Origin: an uncultured Pontibacter sp. | Lineage (GTDB): Bacteria > Bacteroidota > Bacteroidia > Cytophagales > Hymenobacteraceae | Direction of reading: 5' to 3' | NCBI RefSeq assembly: GCF_947492645.1 | Contig: NZ_CANLMZ010000008.1 | Location: 682,001 to 746,000, forward strand | Length of the DNA stretch: 64,000 bases | Shown: positions 55,759 to 64,000 of the stretch, in pieces | Position numbering within the stretch: the stretch's first letter is position 1 | How the letters are laid out: every line of letters begins with the position of its first letter | Notes under the pieces: generated by a model | Database searches by the model: none | Told to the model about the DNA's origin: nothing | Seen by the model: the letters and a program-made list of their open reading frames with translations, nothing else | Position numbers and translations under genes: made by a program

Positions 55759-58392
55759 TTAAAGCGATGCCAGACTCTGCTCAATGGCTTTGATCTTTGC
55801 TTCTGCATCGGCTTTTTTCTTACGCTCGTTTGAGATAACACTCTCTGGTGCACCGCTTACAAAACGCTCGTTGCTCAGCTTTTTATCTACCGAAAGCAAG
55901 AAGCCCTTGGTGTACTCCAGTTCTTTGGTTAAACGCTCCCGCTCCGCATCCAGGTCAATGTTTCCTTCCATTGGGATAAAAAACTCGTCACCGGAAACAA
56001 TAAAGCTGATAGCACCATCGATACTTTCCTGCACATACTGCACCTCGCCCAGATTTGCAAGCTTGCGCATCACTCCAAAGAAAGGCTCATAATGGTCGTG
56101 GTTCATCACCTTTATGAAAAGATCTAGCTGCTTGTTGTTTGGTATATTTTTGGAGTTGCGGATATTGCGAACAGATCCTACAATATTCAACACGCTCTCC
56201 ATCGTATCGATTACCTGCTTATCAAACTTGTCTTTTTTAGGCCATGCCGCTACAATCAGGTATTCTTTGTCTTTACGCGCTTTCAGGTCATGCCAGATCT
56301 CTTCGGTGATAAACGGCATAAACGGATGCAACACTTTCAGCACCTTCTCCAGGTAATCGATCGTAGTATCCAGCGTTTGCTTATCAATCGGCTGCTGATA
56401 TGCGGGTTTGATCATCTCCAGGTAGTTAGAGCAGAAATCATCCCAAACCAGTTTGTAAACTGCCAGCAACGCATCTGAAATACGGAACTTACTGAAGTGG
56501 TCTTCTATCTGTGCAAAGGCCTCGTTGAATCTGGAATCGAACCACTTGATAGCAGTTTCGTTCGGGCACGGCAGGCTTTCGTCTACTTCCCATCCCTTTA
56601 TCAACCTAAAGGCATTCCAGATTTTGTTAGAGAAGTTACGGCCTTGCTCTACCAGTTTCTCATCAAATAAAAGGTCGTTACCAGCCGGTGAGCTGAACAA
56701 CATACCTGCGCGCACACCATCAGCACCATACTGGTCTATCAGGTCGAGTGGGTCTGGTGAGTTACCCAGCGATTTAGACATTTTGCGGCCTTGCGTATCG
56801 CGTACTATACCCGTTAAGTATACATTCTTGAACGGCATCTCGTTACGGAACTCGTAGCCGGCCATAATCATTCGCGCTACCCAGAAGAACAGGATCTCAG
56901 GGGCAGTTACCAGGTCGTTTGTCGGGTAATAGTATAAAATATCCTTGTTATCCGGGTCTTTAAAACCGTCAAAAACAGATATTGGCCATAACCACGACGA
57001 GAACCAGGTATCCAGCACGTCTTCATCCTGGCGCAGGTCTGATAGCTGCAGGTTTTCGTTGCCGCTTTCTTTACGGGCTAGTACCAAGGCCTCCTCTGCA
57101 GTTGTTGCTACTACAAAAGAACCGTCTGGCAGGTAGTAAGCCGGTATCTGCTGGCCCCACCACAGTTGGCGTGAAATACACCAGTCGCGGATGTTTTCCA
57201 TCCAGGAGCGGTACATGTTCTTGAACTTAGGCGGGTGCAGGCGAATTTCGTCATTCATAACAGACTCTAGTGCTGGCCCGGCCATCTTATCCATTTTGCA
57301 GAACCATTGCATCGACAAGCGCGGCTCAATTACAGCACCTGTACGCTCTGATGTTTGCAACACAGAGGCATATTCTTCAATCTTAACTAGCAAACCGGCT
57401 TCCTGCAGGTCTTTTACGATGTTACGGCGCGCCGCAAAACGATCCTGGCCCACATATAGCTGCGCCTGCTCGTTCAGAGTACCGTCGTTGTTCAGGATAT
57501 CAATAGTTGGCAGCTTGTGCTTCTGCCCCAGTTCATAGTCATTTAAATCATGGGCTGGCGTTACTTTAAGCGCACCAGTACCAAAATCTATACTTACATA
57601 CTCATCAAGTATAACAGGAATCTCTTTGCCCAGCAACGGGATGCGCACAGACTTACCGTGCAGGTGCATGTAACGCTCATCGTTCGGGTTTACGGCCACA
57701 GCCACGTCAGCCATGATGGTTTCAGGGCGCGAGGTAGCAACTGTTATATAGGTTGGCGCTGCTGCACCCTCTGCCACTACTTCGTAGTTCAGGTGGTACA
57801 TTTTTGCCATTGTGTCTTTTGGGATAACCTCTTCATCAGAAAGTGCAGTACCGCCTAGTGGGTCCCAGTTAACCATACGCACGCCACGGTAAATCTGGCC
57901 TTTGCGGTACAGGTCCACAAACACCTCAATTACGGCAGCACTCAGGTCGTCTTCCATGGTAAAGCGGGTGCGGTCCCAGTCACAGGAAGCTCCGAGTTTC
58001 TTTAGCTGTTCCAGTATAATGCCGCCATACTTCTCTTTCCACTCCCAGGCATACTTTAGGAACTCTTCGCGGGTAAGGTCTTTTTTCTCGATGCCGCGCT
58101 CTTTTAATAAGGCTACTACTTTAGCCTCTGTAGCAATAGAAGCGTGGTCGGTGCCCGGAACCCAGCAAGCCTCTTTGCCCTGCATACGTGCACGGCGAAT
58201 CAGCACATCCTGTATAGTATTATTAAGCATGTGGCCCATGTGCAGCACACCCGTTACGTTTGGCGGCGGAATCACAATGGTGTAAGGCTCTTTATTCGGG
58301 TTAGGCTCAGAATGGAAGAAGCCGCGCTGCATCCAGCTTTCGTACCACTTCTTTTCTACTTCCTTGGGGTTATATTTTGTTGATATCGACAT
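55759..58392 (-). CDS. valS: Valyl-tRNA synthetase
   Basis: 877 residues, normal for the enzyme. HIGH motif as [10 protein letters not shown] and KMSKS motif as [14 protein letters not shown]. The editing (CP1) domain lies between, with [15 protein letters not shown]. The C-terminal coiled-coil tRNA-binding arm is present ([14 protein letters not shown]). Class I synthetase charging tRNA-Val. A TAATTTTG sequence on the minus strand near 58430-58437 could be its -7 element. Confidence 0.97.
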   Translation of the reverse strand: MSISTKYNPKEVEKKWYESWMQRGFFHSEPNPNKEPYTIVIPPPNVTGVLHMGHMLNNTIQDVLIRRARMQGKEACWVPGTDHASIATEAKVVALLKERGIEKKDLTREEFLKYAWEWKEKYGGIILEQLKKLGASCDWDRTRFTMEDDLSAAVIEVFVDLYRKGQIYRGVRMVNWDPLGGTALSDEEVIPKDTMAKMYHLNYEVVAEGAAAPTYITVATSRPETIMADVAVAVNPNDERYMHLHGKSVRIPLLGKEIPVILDEYVSIDFGTGALKVTPAHDLNDYELGQKHKLPTIDILNNDGTLNEQAQLYVGQDRFAARRNIVKDLQEAGLLVKIEEYASVLQTSERTGAVIEPRLSMQWFCKMDKMAGPALESVMNDEIRLHPPKFKNMYRSWMENIRDWCISRQLWWGQQIPAYYLPDGSFVVATTAEEALVLARKESGNENLQLSDLRQDEDVLDTWFSSWLWPISVFDGFKDPDNKDILYYYPTNDLVTAPEILFFWVARMIMAGYEFRNEMPFKNVYLTGIVRDTQGRKMSKSLGNSPDPLDLIDQYGADGVRAGMLFSSPAGNDLLFDEKLVEQGRNFSNKIWNAFRLIKGWEVDESLPCPNETAIKWFDSRFNEAFAQIEDHFSKFRISDALLAVYKLVWDDFCSNYLEMIKPAYQQPIDKQTLDTTIDYLEKVLKVLHPFMPFITEEIWHDLKARKDKEYLIVAAWPKKDKFDKQVIDTMESVLNIVGSVRNIRNSKNIPNNKQLDLFIKVMNHDHYEPFFGVMRKLANLGEVQYVQESIDGAISFIVSGDEFFIPMEGNIDLDAERERLTKELEYTKGFLLSVDKKLSNERFVSGAPESVISNERKKKADAEAKIKAIEQSLASL

Positions 58393-58560
58393 CGTATACT
58401 ATTGTTTTGCTGGGTAATTAGCTAAATAGCAAAATTAGCTAATTTGTAGCAATTAAGAATCAAGAATCCTTGAGAAGGCTCTATTTTGCTTTATATTCTG
58501 ATCTTATTATTGAGGCAAAGGCGGCGCTCTCGATGAAGTAACACTTAAAAGCAGCCAAAT

Positions 58561-59133
58561 CTAGCTTATCTGCAGGTGGTGCTTTGTTAGTAAACCCTGC
58601 AAACCGTACTGCGAAAAACGGGCATTTTTGATGGTATTCAGCTCCGCATCAATATCGAAATTGTAGGCTGTAGAAAAGTCTGCTCCGGTAAGCATTGTGT
58701 TATTGAAAACGGCACCTTCCAAATCAGTATTATCAAACACCGCGTTACCAAGGCCTGCACCCGAAAAGTCTGCGCTTTTTAAAGAAGTACTGATGAAATG
58801 GGTCTTCGGCATTTTCTTTCGCTGGAAAGAAGCATAATCCAGGAAACAGCCCTCAAAGCGTACTGTAAAAAGGAAATTCTCGCACTCGCTGAAGTTTACC
58901 CCTACCAGTTTACACTCTTTGAAAACCACATTGTTCAACGTAGCGCCGCCTAGTTTGAGCATCGCCAGGTTACAGCCGATGAAGGTGCAATCGGTGAAGC
59001 GGTTATGAGAAAAGTTGCTGCCAGAGAAATCGCAAAGCTTAAAGGTACATTCTTCAAACTCCCTGCTTTTGATCTCTTTATTCGGGTAAACAATTTTTTC
59101 AAACGTTTTACCTTCGTGTACTAATCCTTCCAT
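58561..59133 (-). CDS. Pentapeptide-repeat protein
   Basis: 190 residues from the ATG at 59133 (the longer reading starts at TTG). A(D/N)LXX-type repeats run from about residue 25 to 170 (FEECTFKLCDFSGSNFSHNRF, FDNTDLEGAVFNNTMLTGADF), enough for a right-handed quadrilateral beta-helix of about seven coils. The broken loop near residue 90 resembles Qnr/AlbG folds that mimic DNA, but gyrase protection is not shown. Monocistronic. Confidence 0.87.
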   Translation of the reverse strand: MEGLVHEGKTFEKIVYPNKEIKSREFEECTFKLCDFSGSNFSHNRFTDCTFIGCNLAMLKLGGATLNNVVFKECKLVGVNFSECENFLFTVRFEGCFLDYASFQRKKMPKTHFISTSLKSADFSGAGLGNAVFDNTDLEGAVFNNTMLTGADFSTAYNFDIDAELNTIKNARFSQYGLQGLLTKHHLQIS

Positions 59134-59159
59134 AGTCCTCAATTTGATGGGTGCTTAAA

Positions 59160-59190
59160 CAAAAAGCCCGCCCTATGGGGCAGGCTTTCT
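59160..59190 (-). terminator. Terminator of the ferredoxin gene
   Basis: AAAGCCCGCCC with GGGGCAGGCTTT, one internal mismatch and a four-base loop; T-rich on the minus-strand side. Confidence 0.75.
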
Positions 59191-59208
59191 GGGGTAAGCT
59201 TTTTATAC

Positions 59209-59658
<450 letters not shown>

Positions 59659-59672
59659 CTATACCTACTGCC

Positions 59673-60683
59673 ATGACTTTAGAGAACCGCATAGAAGCCT
59701 TTGTAGAACTTGGCAAACAGCTCCAAAGCCTGACCCCAGACGACCATAAAACATGGGCCCGACTGGCTGCATCGCGCAATACCTGGTTTGATGAGCGCAA
59801 TGTTACTACAGCTATAAATGGCATTGCCACTCTCCTGTATGAACAGTACCTGCGTGAATGGCTTTACCCCTACCACCTAAAACAGGTTACACCTAAAAAA
59901 GTTGGTGTGGTAATGGCAGGTAATATTCCGATGGTGGGTTTCCACGATTTTATGGCTGTATTACTGAGCGGGCACCATTTATTGGCCAAGCTGAGTTCTG
60001 ATGACGAAGTGCTGATGAGGAAATTAGCTGACATGCTGATCGCCATTGAGCCGGCTTTTGCCAGCTATATCCAGTTTGTGCCCATGCTGAAAGATGCCGA
60101 TGCCATTATTGCAACAGGATCAGACAACACGGCCCGCTACTTTGAATACTACTTTGCCAAGCGCCCACACATTATCCGCAAGAACCGCACAAGCATAGCC
60201 ATACTTACAGGCCATGAAGAAGTAGACGACCTAAAGGCTTTAGGCAACGATATTTTCCAGTACTTTGGGCTTGGCTGCCGCAACGTGTCCAAAGTTTTTG
60301 TACCAGAGGGGTATACTTTTGATAAGTTTTTTGAGGCAAACGAGCACCGCAGTAATATTCTGGATATGCATAAATACCAGAATAACTACGACTACAACAA
60401 ATCCATACTTCTGGTAAACCGCGTACCGCACTTCGATAACGGTTTTATGCTGGTGCAGGAAAGTGAGAACCTGGTATCTCCTATTTCGGTGCTGTTTTAT
60501 CAGAAGTTCAAGTCGCTCGCAGACCTTAGGCACAACATAAATGCTGTAAAAGATAAAACGCAATGCCTGGTATCGGCACATGGATGGTTTGAAGGCAGCA
60601 TACCTTTTGGCGATGCGCAATGCCCTATGCCCTGGGATTATGCTGACGGCGTAGATACATTGGCCTTTCTGCAAAAAATTTAG
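59673..60683 (+). CDS. Acyl-CoA reductase, LuxC-like
   Basis: 336 residues of the LuxC/aldehyde dehydrogenase-like family. The catalytic cysteine is C202 in FGLGCRNVSKVFVPEG; the nucleotide region holds VGVVMAGNIPMVGFHDF and IIATGSDNTARYFEYYF. It would reduce a fatty acyl thioester to the aldehyde. No LuxD/LuxE partners are present. It lies 113 bases from the divergent ferredoxin gene; whether that ferredoxin is a partner is not known. Confidence 0.87.
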   Translation: MTLENRIEAFVELGKQLQSLTPDDHKTWARLAASRNTWFDERNVTTAINGIATLLYEQYLREWLYPYHLKQVTPKKVGVVMAGNIPMVGFHDFMAVLLSGHHLLAKLSSDDEVLMRKLADMLIAIEPAFASYIQFVPMLKDADAIIATGSDNTARYFEYYFAKRPHIIRKNRTSIAILTGHEEVDDLKALGNDIFQYFGLGCRNVSKVFVPEGYTFDKFFEANEHRSNILDMHKYQNNYDYNKSILLVNRVPHFDNGFMLVQESENLVSPISVLFYQKFKSLADLRHNINAVKDKTQCLVSAHGWFEGSIPFGDAQCPMPWDYADGVDTLAFLQKI

Positions 60684-60769
60684 GCAGCAGCAACGCTATA
60701 GCCCTTTAGCTTTCGTATTTATAACTAGTGAAGTGTAGTTTGGTGTTTCACTTTTTTAATGCACCGCAC

Positions 60770-61069
60770 ATGAAAGCTACAGTAGACCGCATCCCTATGG
60801 TGGAGAAGGAAATGATTCCGTTCTTCCACTTTAGCCAAACCGACGTGCTGGAAAACACAGCCGATAAAATAAAACGCATGTGGGACCTAAACCGGGCCTC
60901 TATGTTGGGCAATGGCTATCGCGGAAAGGTGGAAATAACGTTTGTTACAGCAGAAGGAGAGCTTAAGCGCGTTGACACGACAGTTTGGGCCGTAGACGAT
61001 AAGTATATAACTTTGAAGGCTGGCTGCTTTATTCCCATCTCTTCTATAGTTGGCGTAGAGTTCTTCTAA
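60770..61069 (+). CDS. Conserved small protein, unknown
   Basis: 99 residues from the ATG at 60770; a GTG at 60728 would add 14. Not recognised. A compact mixed alpha/beta sequence with a PMVEKEMIPFFHFSQ start and a C-terminal beta pattern (KVEITFVTAEGELKRVDTTVWAVDDKYITLKAG) like a small barrel. No signal peptide or membrane segment. 86 bases after the acyl-CoA reductase; may share its transcript. Confidence 0.7.
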   Translation: MKATVDRIPMVEKEMIPFFHFSQTDVLENTADKIKRMWDLNRASMLGNGYRGKVEITFVTAEGELKRVDTTVWAVDDKYITLKAGCFIPISSIVGVEFF

Positions 61070-61100
61070 GTATTTTATACTTCTAATATAAGTATAAATT

Positions 61101-61148
61101 AAAAGTCCGCCCTCTTTTCAGCAGCAGCCGAAGCGAGGGCGGACTTTT
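61101..61148. terminator. Bidirectional terminator
   Basis: AAAAGTCCGCCCTC (61101-61114) pairs perfectly with GAGGGCGGACTTTT (61135-61148). It lies between two convergent genes. TATACTT and AAGTATA words flank it at about 61078 and 61091. Confidence 0.88.
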
Positions 61149-61163
61149 GTTTGAAGCAGCTTA

Positions 61164-62021
61164 TTAAATCCTGTCAAGTACTTTCAGAATCAGGTCGTCT
61201 ACAACGGCATCGGCGTTCTCAGCAAACTTCTGTGTAACACGGTTTGCCACAATCGCATTAAGCGACAGCATTTCGTGACCCAGCAAGCGGCCCATACTAT
61301 AGTATCCTGCAGTCTCCATTTCAAAGTTGGTTAGTTTAAAATCGCAAACCCTGAACTGGTTGTAAGTTTGTAATAGCTGCGGGTTCTTTAAACCGGCACG
61401 CAGTACTCGCCCCTGCGGGGCGTAAAAGCCGGGGCAGGTAAGCGTGTTCCCCGGAATCATATCAAATGCAATTTGCTGGATCAGCTCCTGAGAGCCATTC
61501 ACGCAGTAAGGTTTGAAGCTTAGGCCAAGCTCTTTCTGAAGCGCCTCTGCTATACTTTGTTCGTTCTCGCTCTGCTCCAGCGGGTAAAACTCCATAAGCG
61601 TATCTATGCCAACTGCGTAATGCGAAGCCAGGTGGCTGCCAAGCGGCACATCATCCTGTAAAGCACCTGAAGTACCCACCCGCACAATCTTAAGCTTTAT
61701 CTTTTCTTCGTTAACTTCCCTGCTCGTGAAATCAATGTTAACCAGCGCATCCAGCTCGTTCATCAGAATATCAATGTTATCGGTACCCATACCTGTAGAG
61801 ATAACCGTGATGCGTTTGCCTTTATAGTAGCCGGTGTGGGTAACAAATTCACGCTTTGCTATCTGCACCTCTATTTCGTCAAAATGCCTGCTCACGCGCG
61901 CTACCCTGTCCGGATCGCCAACAGTAATGATCTTATCTGAAATATGCTCTGGCAGCAGGTTAAGATGATACACGCTGCCATCAGCGTTAATAATCAATTC
62001 TGATTCTGGAATTACAGCCAT
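61164..62021 (-). CDS. Nucleoside phosphorylase, uridine phosphorylase-like
   Basis: 285 residues of the NP-I family. The phosphate-binding start TVGDPDRVARVSRHF, then VISTGMGTDNIDILMNEL, VGTSGALQDDVPLGS and the nucleoside-side segment FEMETAGYYSMGRLLGHE are all present. It cleaves a nucleoside to base and ribose-1-phosphate; uridine is the most likely substrate. Monocistronic. Confidence 0.88.
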   Translation of the reverse strand: MAVIPESELIINADGSVYHLNLLPEHISDKIITVGDPDRVARVSRHFDEIEVQIAKREFVTHTGYYKGKRITVISTGMGTDNIDILMNELDALVNIDFTSREVNEEKIKLKIVRVGTSGALQDDVPLGSHLASHYAVGIDTLMEFYPLEQSENEQSIAEALQKELGLSFKPYCVNGSQELIQQIAFDMIPGNTLTCPGFYAPQGRVLRAGLKNPQLLQTYNQFRVCDFKLTNFEMETAGYYSMGRLLGHEMLSLNAIVANRVTQKFAENADAVVDDLILKVLDRI

Positions 62022-62267
62022 ATAAGTGTGATGTTGTTTGTTGTGTTTCTACGTTAATTATAATCTACCATTTCTTTTTCAGAAAGTAGCTCTTGTTCCC
62101 GGTACGTTACCATCTACACGAAAGTATAAATGCGCCCATTTGGGGATAGCAAATTACTGTATAAGGGTTGGCTTGGATTTGCAGCTGTTGCATCATATTT
62201 TTCTTGCAAAAACTTCAGGAACGGTAAAGACTGCTTATCAACTGACAGCTACAAGGTATAAAAAACG

Positions 62268-62298
62268 AAAAGCGCAGCCATGCAAAGGCTGCGCTTTT
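62268..62298 (-). terminator. Terminator of trhO
   Basis: AAAAGCGCAGCC (62268-62279) pairs perfectly with GGCTGCGCTTTT (62287-62298), loop seven bases; placed just after the trhO stop. Confidence 0.88.
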
Positions 62299-62317
62299 CT
62301 TGAGCTTTAGAGAATAC

Positions 62318-63286
62318 TTATACTTGTACGTCAGATTTCTTCTTACGGTTGAATCCTTTCAACGGATTATAACCATTCGTTTCCTTTTGATAGTAACCTG
62401 TGCCGTCGTAAGGGCGCTTATCAGGGTGCTCTTTACACTCTTCTGAGCAGGCTCCGTCCAGCTGTACGCCACAATTTTCGCAGATAGGTACATGCAGGTT
62501 GCAAACGGGGTTGGCGCAGTTCACCATTCTATCGGACTTAGTGCCGCATACATGGCAGGTAGATACGATGGTTGGGTTTACTTTATTTATATCTACAGCC
62601 ACGCGGTTATCAAACACATAACACTTGCCTTCAAAGTCTTCGCCGCCGGCTTCCATGCCATACTTTATAATGCCGCCATGCAGTTGGTAAACATCTTCAA
62701 AGCCCTGATCCAGTAAAAAGGCACTCGCCTTCTCGCACTTAATGCCACCGGTACAGTAAGTCAGTATTTTCTTGTCTTTATACTTTTCCTTCAGCTCATT
62801 TACCTTATCCGGAAACTCGCGGAAGTTTTCGATATCCAACGTTACGGCATTTTTAAAACGCCCTACGCTGTGCTCGTAATCAGAGCGTACATCAAGCACA
62901 ACCACATCTTCTTTATCTTTCAGTTCTTTAAACTCCTGCGGAGAAAGATGCACGCCTGTGCGCTCGTTCGGGTTAATGTGACGCAGGCCGGAGTGAACAA
63001 TTTCTGGCTTGTAACGCACGTGCAGCTTCGCGAAAGCATGTGCCTCCGAAGGGTCAACCTTGAAATCTGTTTTGGCGAAACGTGGGTCTGCGTGCAGGCG
63101 CCTCATGTACTCTTCGCAGTTTTCCTTAAGTCCCGACACCGTACCGTTCAGGCCTTCGTCGGATACAATAATGCGGCCCAGCAGGTTTAGCTCCAGGCAA
63201 AGCAGGTGATGCTCGTCGCGGTAAGCTTCCGCGTTGTCTATCTGCGCGTAGCAGTAGTAAAGTAATATGCTGTATGGTTTGTTCAT
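62318..63286 (-). CDS. trhO: tRNA uridine(34) hydroxylase TrhO (rhodanese family)
   Basis: 322 residues. An N-terminal acylphosphatase-like part (about 1-95, with IIVSDEGLNGTVSG), a rhodanese domain (about 115-215) with active-site loop YCTGGIKCEKAS (C178, C184), and a Cys-rich C-terminus (CHVCGTKSDRMVNCANPVCN, then CENCGVQL) likely to bind zinc. It makes 5-hydroxyuridine at position 34 of certain tRNAs in studied relatives. Monocistronic. Confidence 0.93.
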   Translation of the reverse strand: MNKPYSILLYYCYAQIDNAEAYRDEHHLLCLELNLLGRIIVSDEGLNGTVSGLKENCEEYMRRLHADPRFAKTDFKVDPSEAHAFAKLHVRYKPEIVHSGLRHINPNERTGVHLSPQEFKELKDKEDVVVLDVRSDYEHSVGRFKNAVTLDIENFREFPDKVNELKEKYKDKKILTYCTGGIKCEKASAFLLDQGFEDVYQLHGGIIKYGMEAGGEDFEGKCYVFDNRVAVDINKVNPTIVSTCHVCGTKSDRMVNCANPVCNLHVPICENCGVQLDGACSEECKEHPDKRPYDGTGYYQKETNGYNPLKGFNRKKKSDVQV

Positions 63287-63573
63287 AACGGCTTAGTTTC
63301 TCGCTAAGTGTTAAAATTGATTGTTTAGTTGTTTGCTCTTTCGGAGCTATTAATATTTTTTACTTGCTTAAACTCACTTCAATTTAGTATAGAGCCCAGC
63401 CCTTGCCGCGTGTTTCCACCAGCAAGCACTATAGCCAGGCCGCTGCTTTTATTTTTAGTAAAAACACCAACAATGGTAGCGTAATTTATACTTACAAAGC
63501 TAAAAGCTGCATTTATACTTCAAAATGATTTTTATCAGTTTGGCTAAACAACAGCTTTGGCAAGTATAAAAGT

Positions 63574-64000
63574 TTATTTTACGGGTGCAGCCGGGTTACC
63601 AAACACCGTTGCCTTGGCTGGCACATCGGCTATAACCACAGCACCGGCACCAACGCGTGCGTTCTTGCCTATCTTTACGCCAGATACAATTACAGCACCT
63701 GACCCGATAAAGGCTCCTTCTTCTACTTTAGCTTCTGAGTTGATCACAGCGCCTGCACCTATCTGCGCAAAATCAGCAATCTCGGCATACGTGTCTACCA
63801 CGGCGTTGGAGTGGATCAAGGTATAGTTTCCGATCTTAGCGTTGTTGTTTACTACCGCACCGGCTGCTACCATGTTACCGTGGCCTAACCATGCAAACTC
63901 AGATACAGAACTGGATTGGTGAATGGCATTTACAGGAATAACCTTTTGCTCGTCTTTCAGCATTTTAATCAGGCCCTTGCGTGCAGCAGAGTCTTCTACG
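63574..64000 (-). CDS. NeuD-like sugar acetyltransferase, cut by the window end
   Basis: Only the C-terminal part lies in the window: the frame stays open through the last base (VEDSAARKGLIK precedes the first internal Met at 63963). The visible 140 residues form a left-handed beta-helix (NMVAAGAVVNNNAKIGNYTLIHSNAVVDTYA) ending VIADVPAKATVFGNPAAP, like NeuD/PglD enzymes. It is the second such enzyme in the window and probably belongs to another glycan locus to the right. Confidence 0.85.
   Translation of the reverse strand, partial: VEDSAARKGLIKMLKDEQKVIPVNAIHQSSSVSEFAWLGHGNMVAAGAVVNNNAKIGNYTLIHSNAVVDTYAEIADFAQIGAGAVINSEAKVEEGAFIGSGAVIVSGVKIGKNARVGAGAVVIADVPAKATVFGNPAAPVK

Noticed and set aside
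62038..62310. A 90-codon frame between the nucleoside phosphorylase and trhO
   Set aside because: It runs through the trhO terminator hairpin and has no recognisable protein pattern.

Overview
The window comes from a Bacteroidetes chromosome, most likely a Pontibacter/Hymenobacteraceae-type Cytophagales bacterium. This rests on the gene content: a PorX-type response regulator (type IX secretion), fused lpxC-fabZ next to lpxD and lpxA, fused ribBA, proteins typical of the phylum (DUF2490, DUF4197, DUF3267), TAnnTTTG-type -7 promoter elements and few Shine-Dalgarno sites. No rRNA, tRNA, CRISPR array, prophage or classical transposase was seen. The genus is inference.

Layout. 0.1-16.1 kb is mostly housekeeping: an M14 carboxypeptidase; a small membrane protein / beta-carbonic anhydrase / TetR group behind a perfect 17-bp palindrome; a PhzF-like enzyme divergent from a cupin; a HAD phosphatase with a DUF3267 membrane protein; ribBA; dnaG; a macrodomain protein; mrp with a NifU-like partner; and fumarylacetoacetase. 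At 16.27-16.83 kb a DUF559 (Vsr-like fold) gene lies inside inverted repeats. 16.9-36.6 kb is a minus-strand surface-polysaccharide locus: Wza and Wzc export/kinase proteins; WbpO/WbpP (TviB/TviC)-type nucleotide-sugar enzymes; a Wzx flippase; a WecB epimerase; CapK- and CapA-like proteins; a Wzy-like polymerase; two glycosyltransferases; a PglC-type initiating transferase; and PglD/PglE/PglF-like enzymes that together suggest UDP-diNAc-bacillosamine synthesis. Its middle (about 20.7-30.9 kb) is much more AT-rich than its surroundings and looks like an exchanged serotype cassette. 37.2-49.3 kb holds a flavin reductase, alanine dehydrogenase, tsaE, porX, an HD hydrolase, the lipid A genes lpxD-lpxC/fabZ-lpxA with a lone ABC ATPase, a YebC-family protein and a Ca/Na antiporter. 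49.3-64 kb holds an erythromycin-esterase-like protein, a DUF4197 lipoprotein, cinA, a lipoyl E2 acyltransferase, two hypotheticals, valS, a pentapeptide-repeat protein, a ferredoxin, a LuxC-like acyl-CoA reductase, a nucleoside phosphorylase, trhO and a NeuD-like acetyltransferase cut by the window end.

Two observations are not explained by ordinary annotation. First, the 7-mer AAGTATA (either strand) occurs about 100 times by hand count, roughly once per 0.55 kb, in genes (all frames) and between them, often beside terminators and once as the tip of one. Chance predicts about 8. It almost disappears from the AT-rich polysaccharide cassette. This pattern resembles a DNA-uptake or other chromosome-scale signal word. 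Second, a family of intergenic elements with GGTCCAACCACCCCTGCCCC-type inverted ends is present in four places. Two copies share a non-coding interior, one carries the DUF559 gene instead, and one is a lone end. This looks like a small element family with a candidate endonuclease-bearing member.
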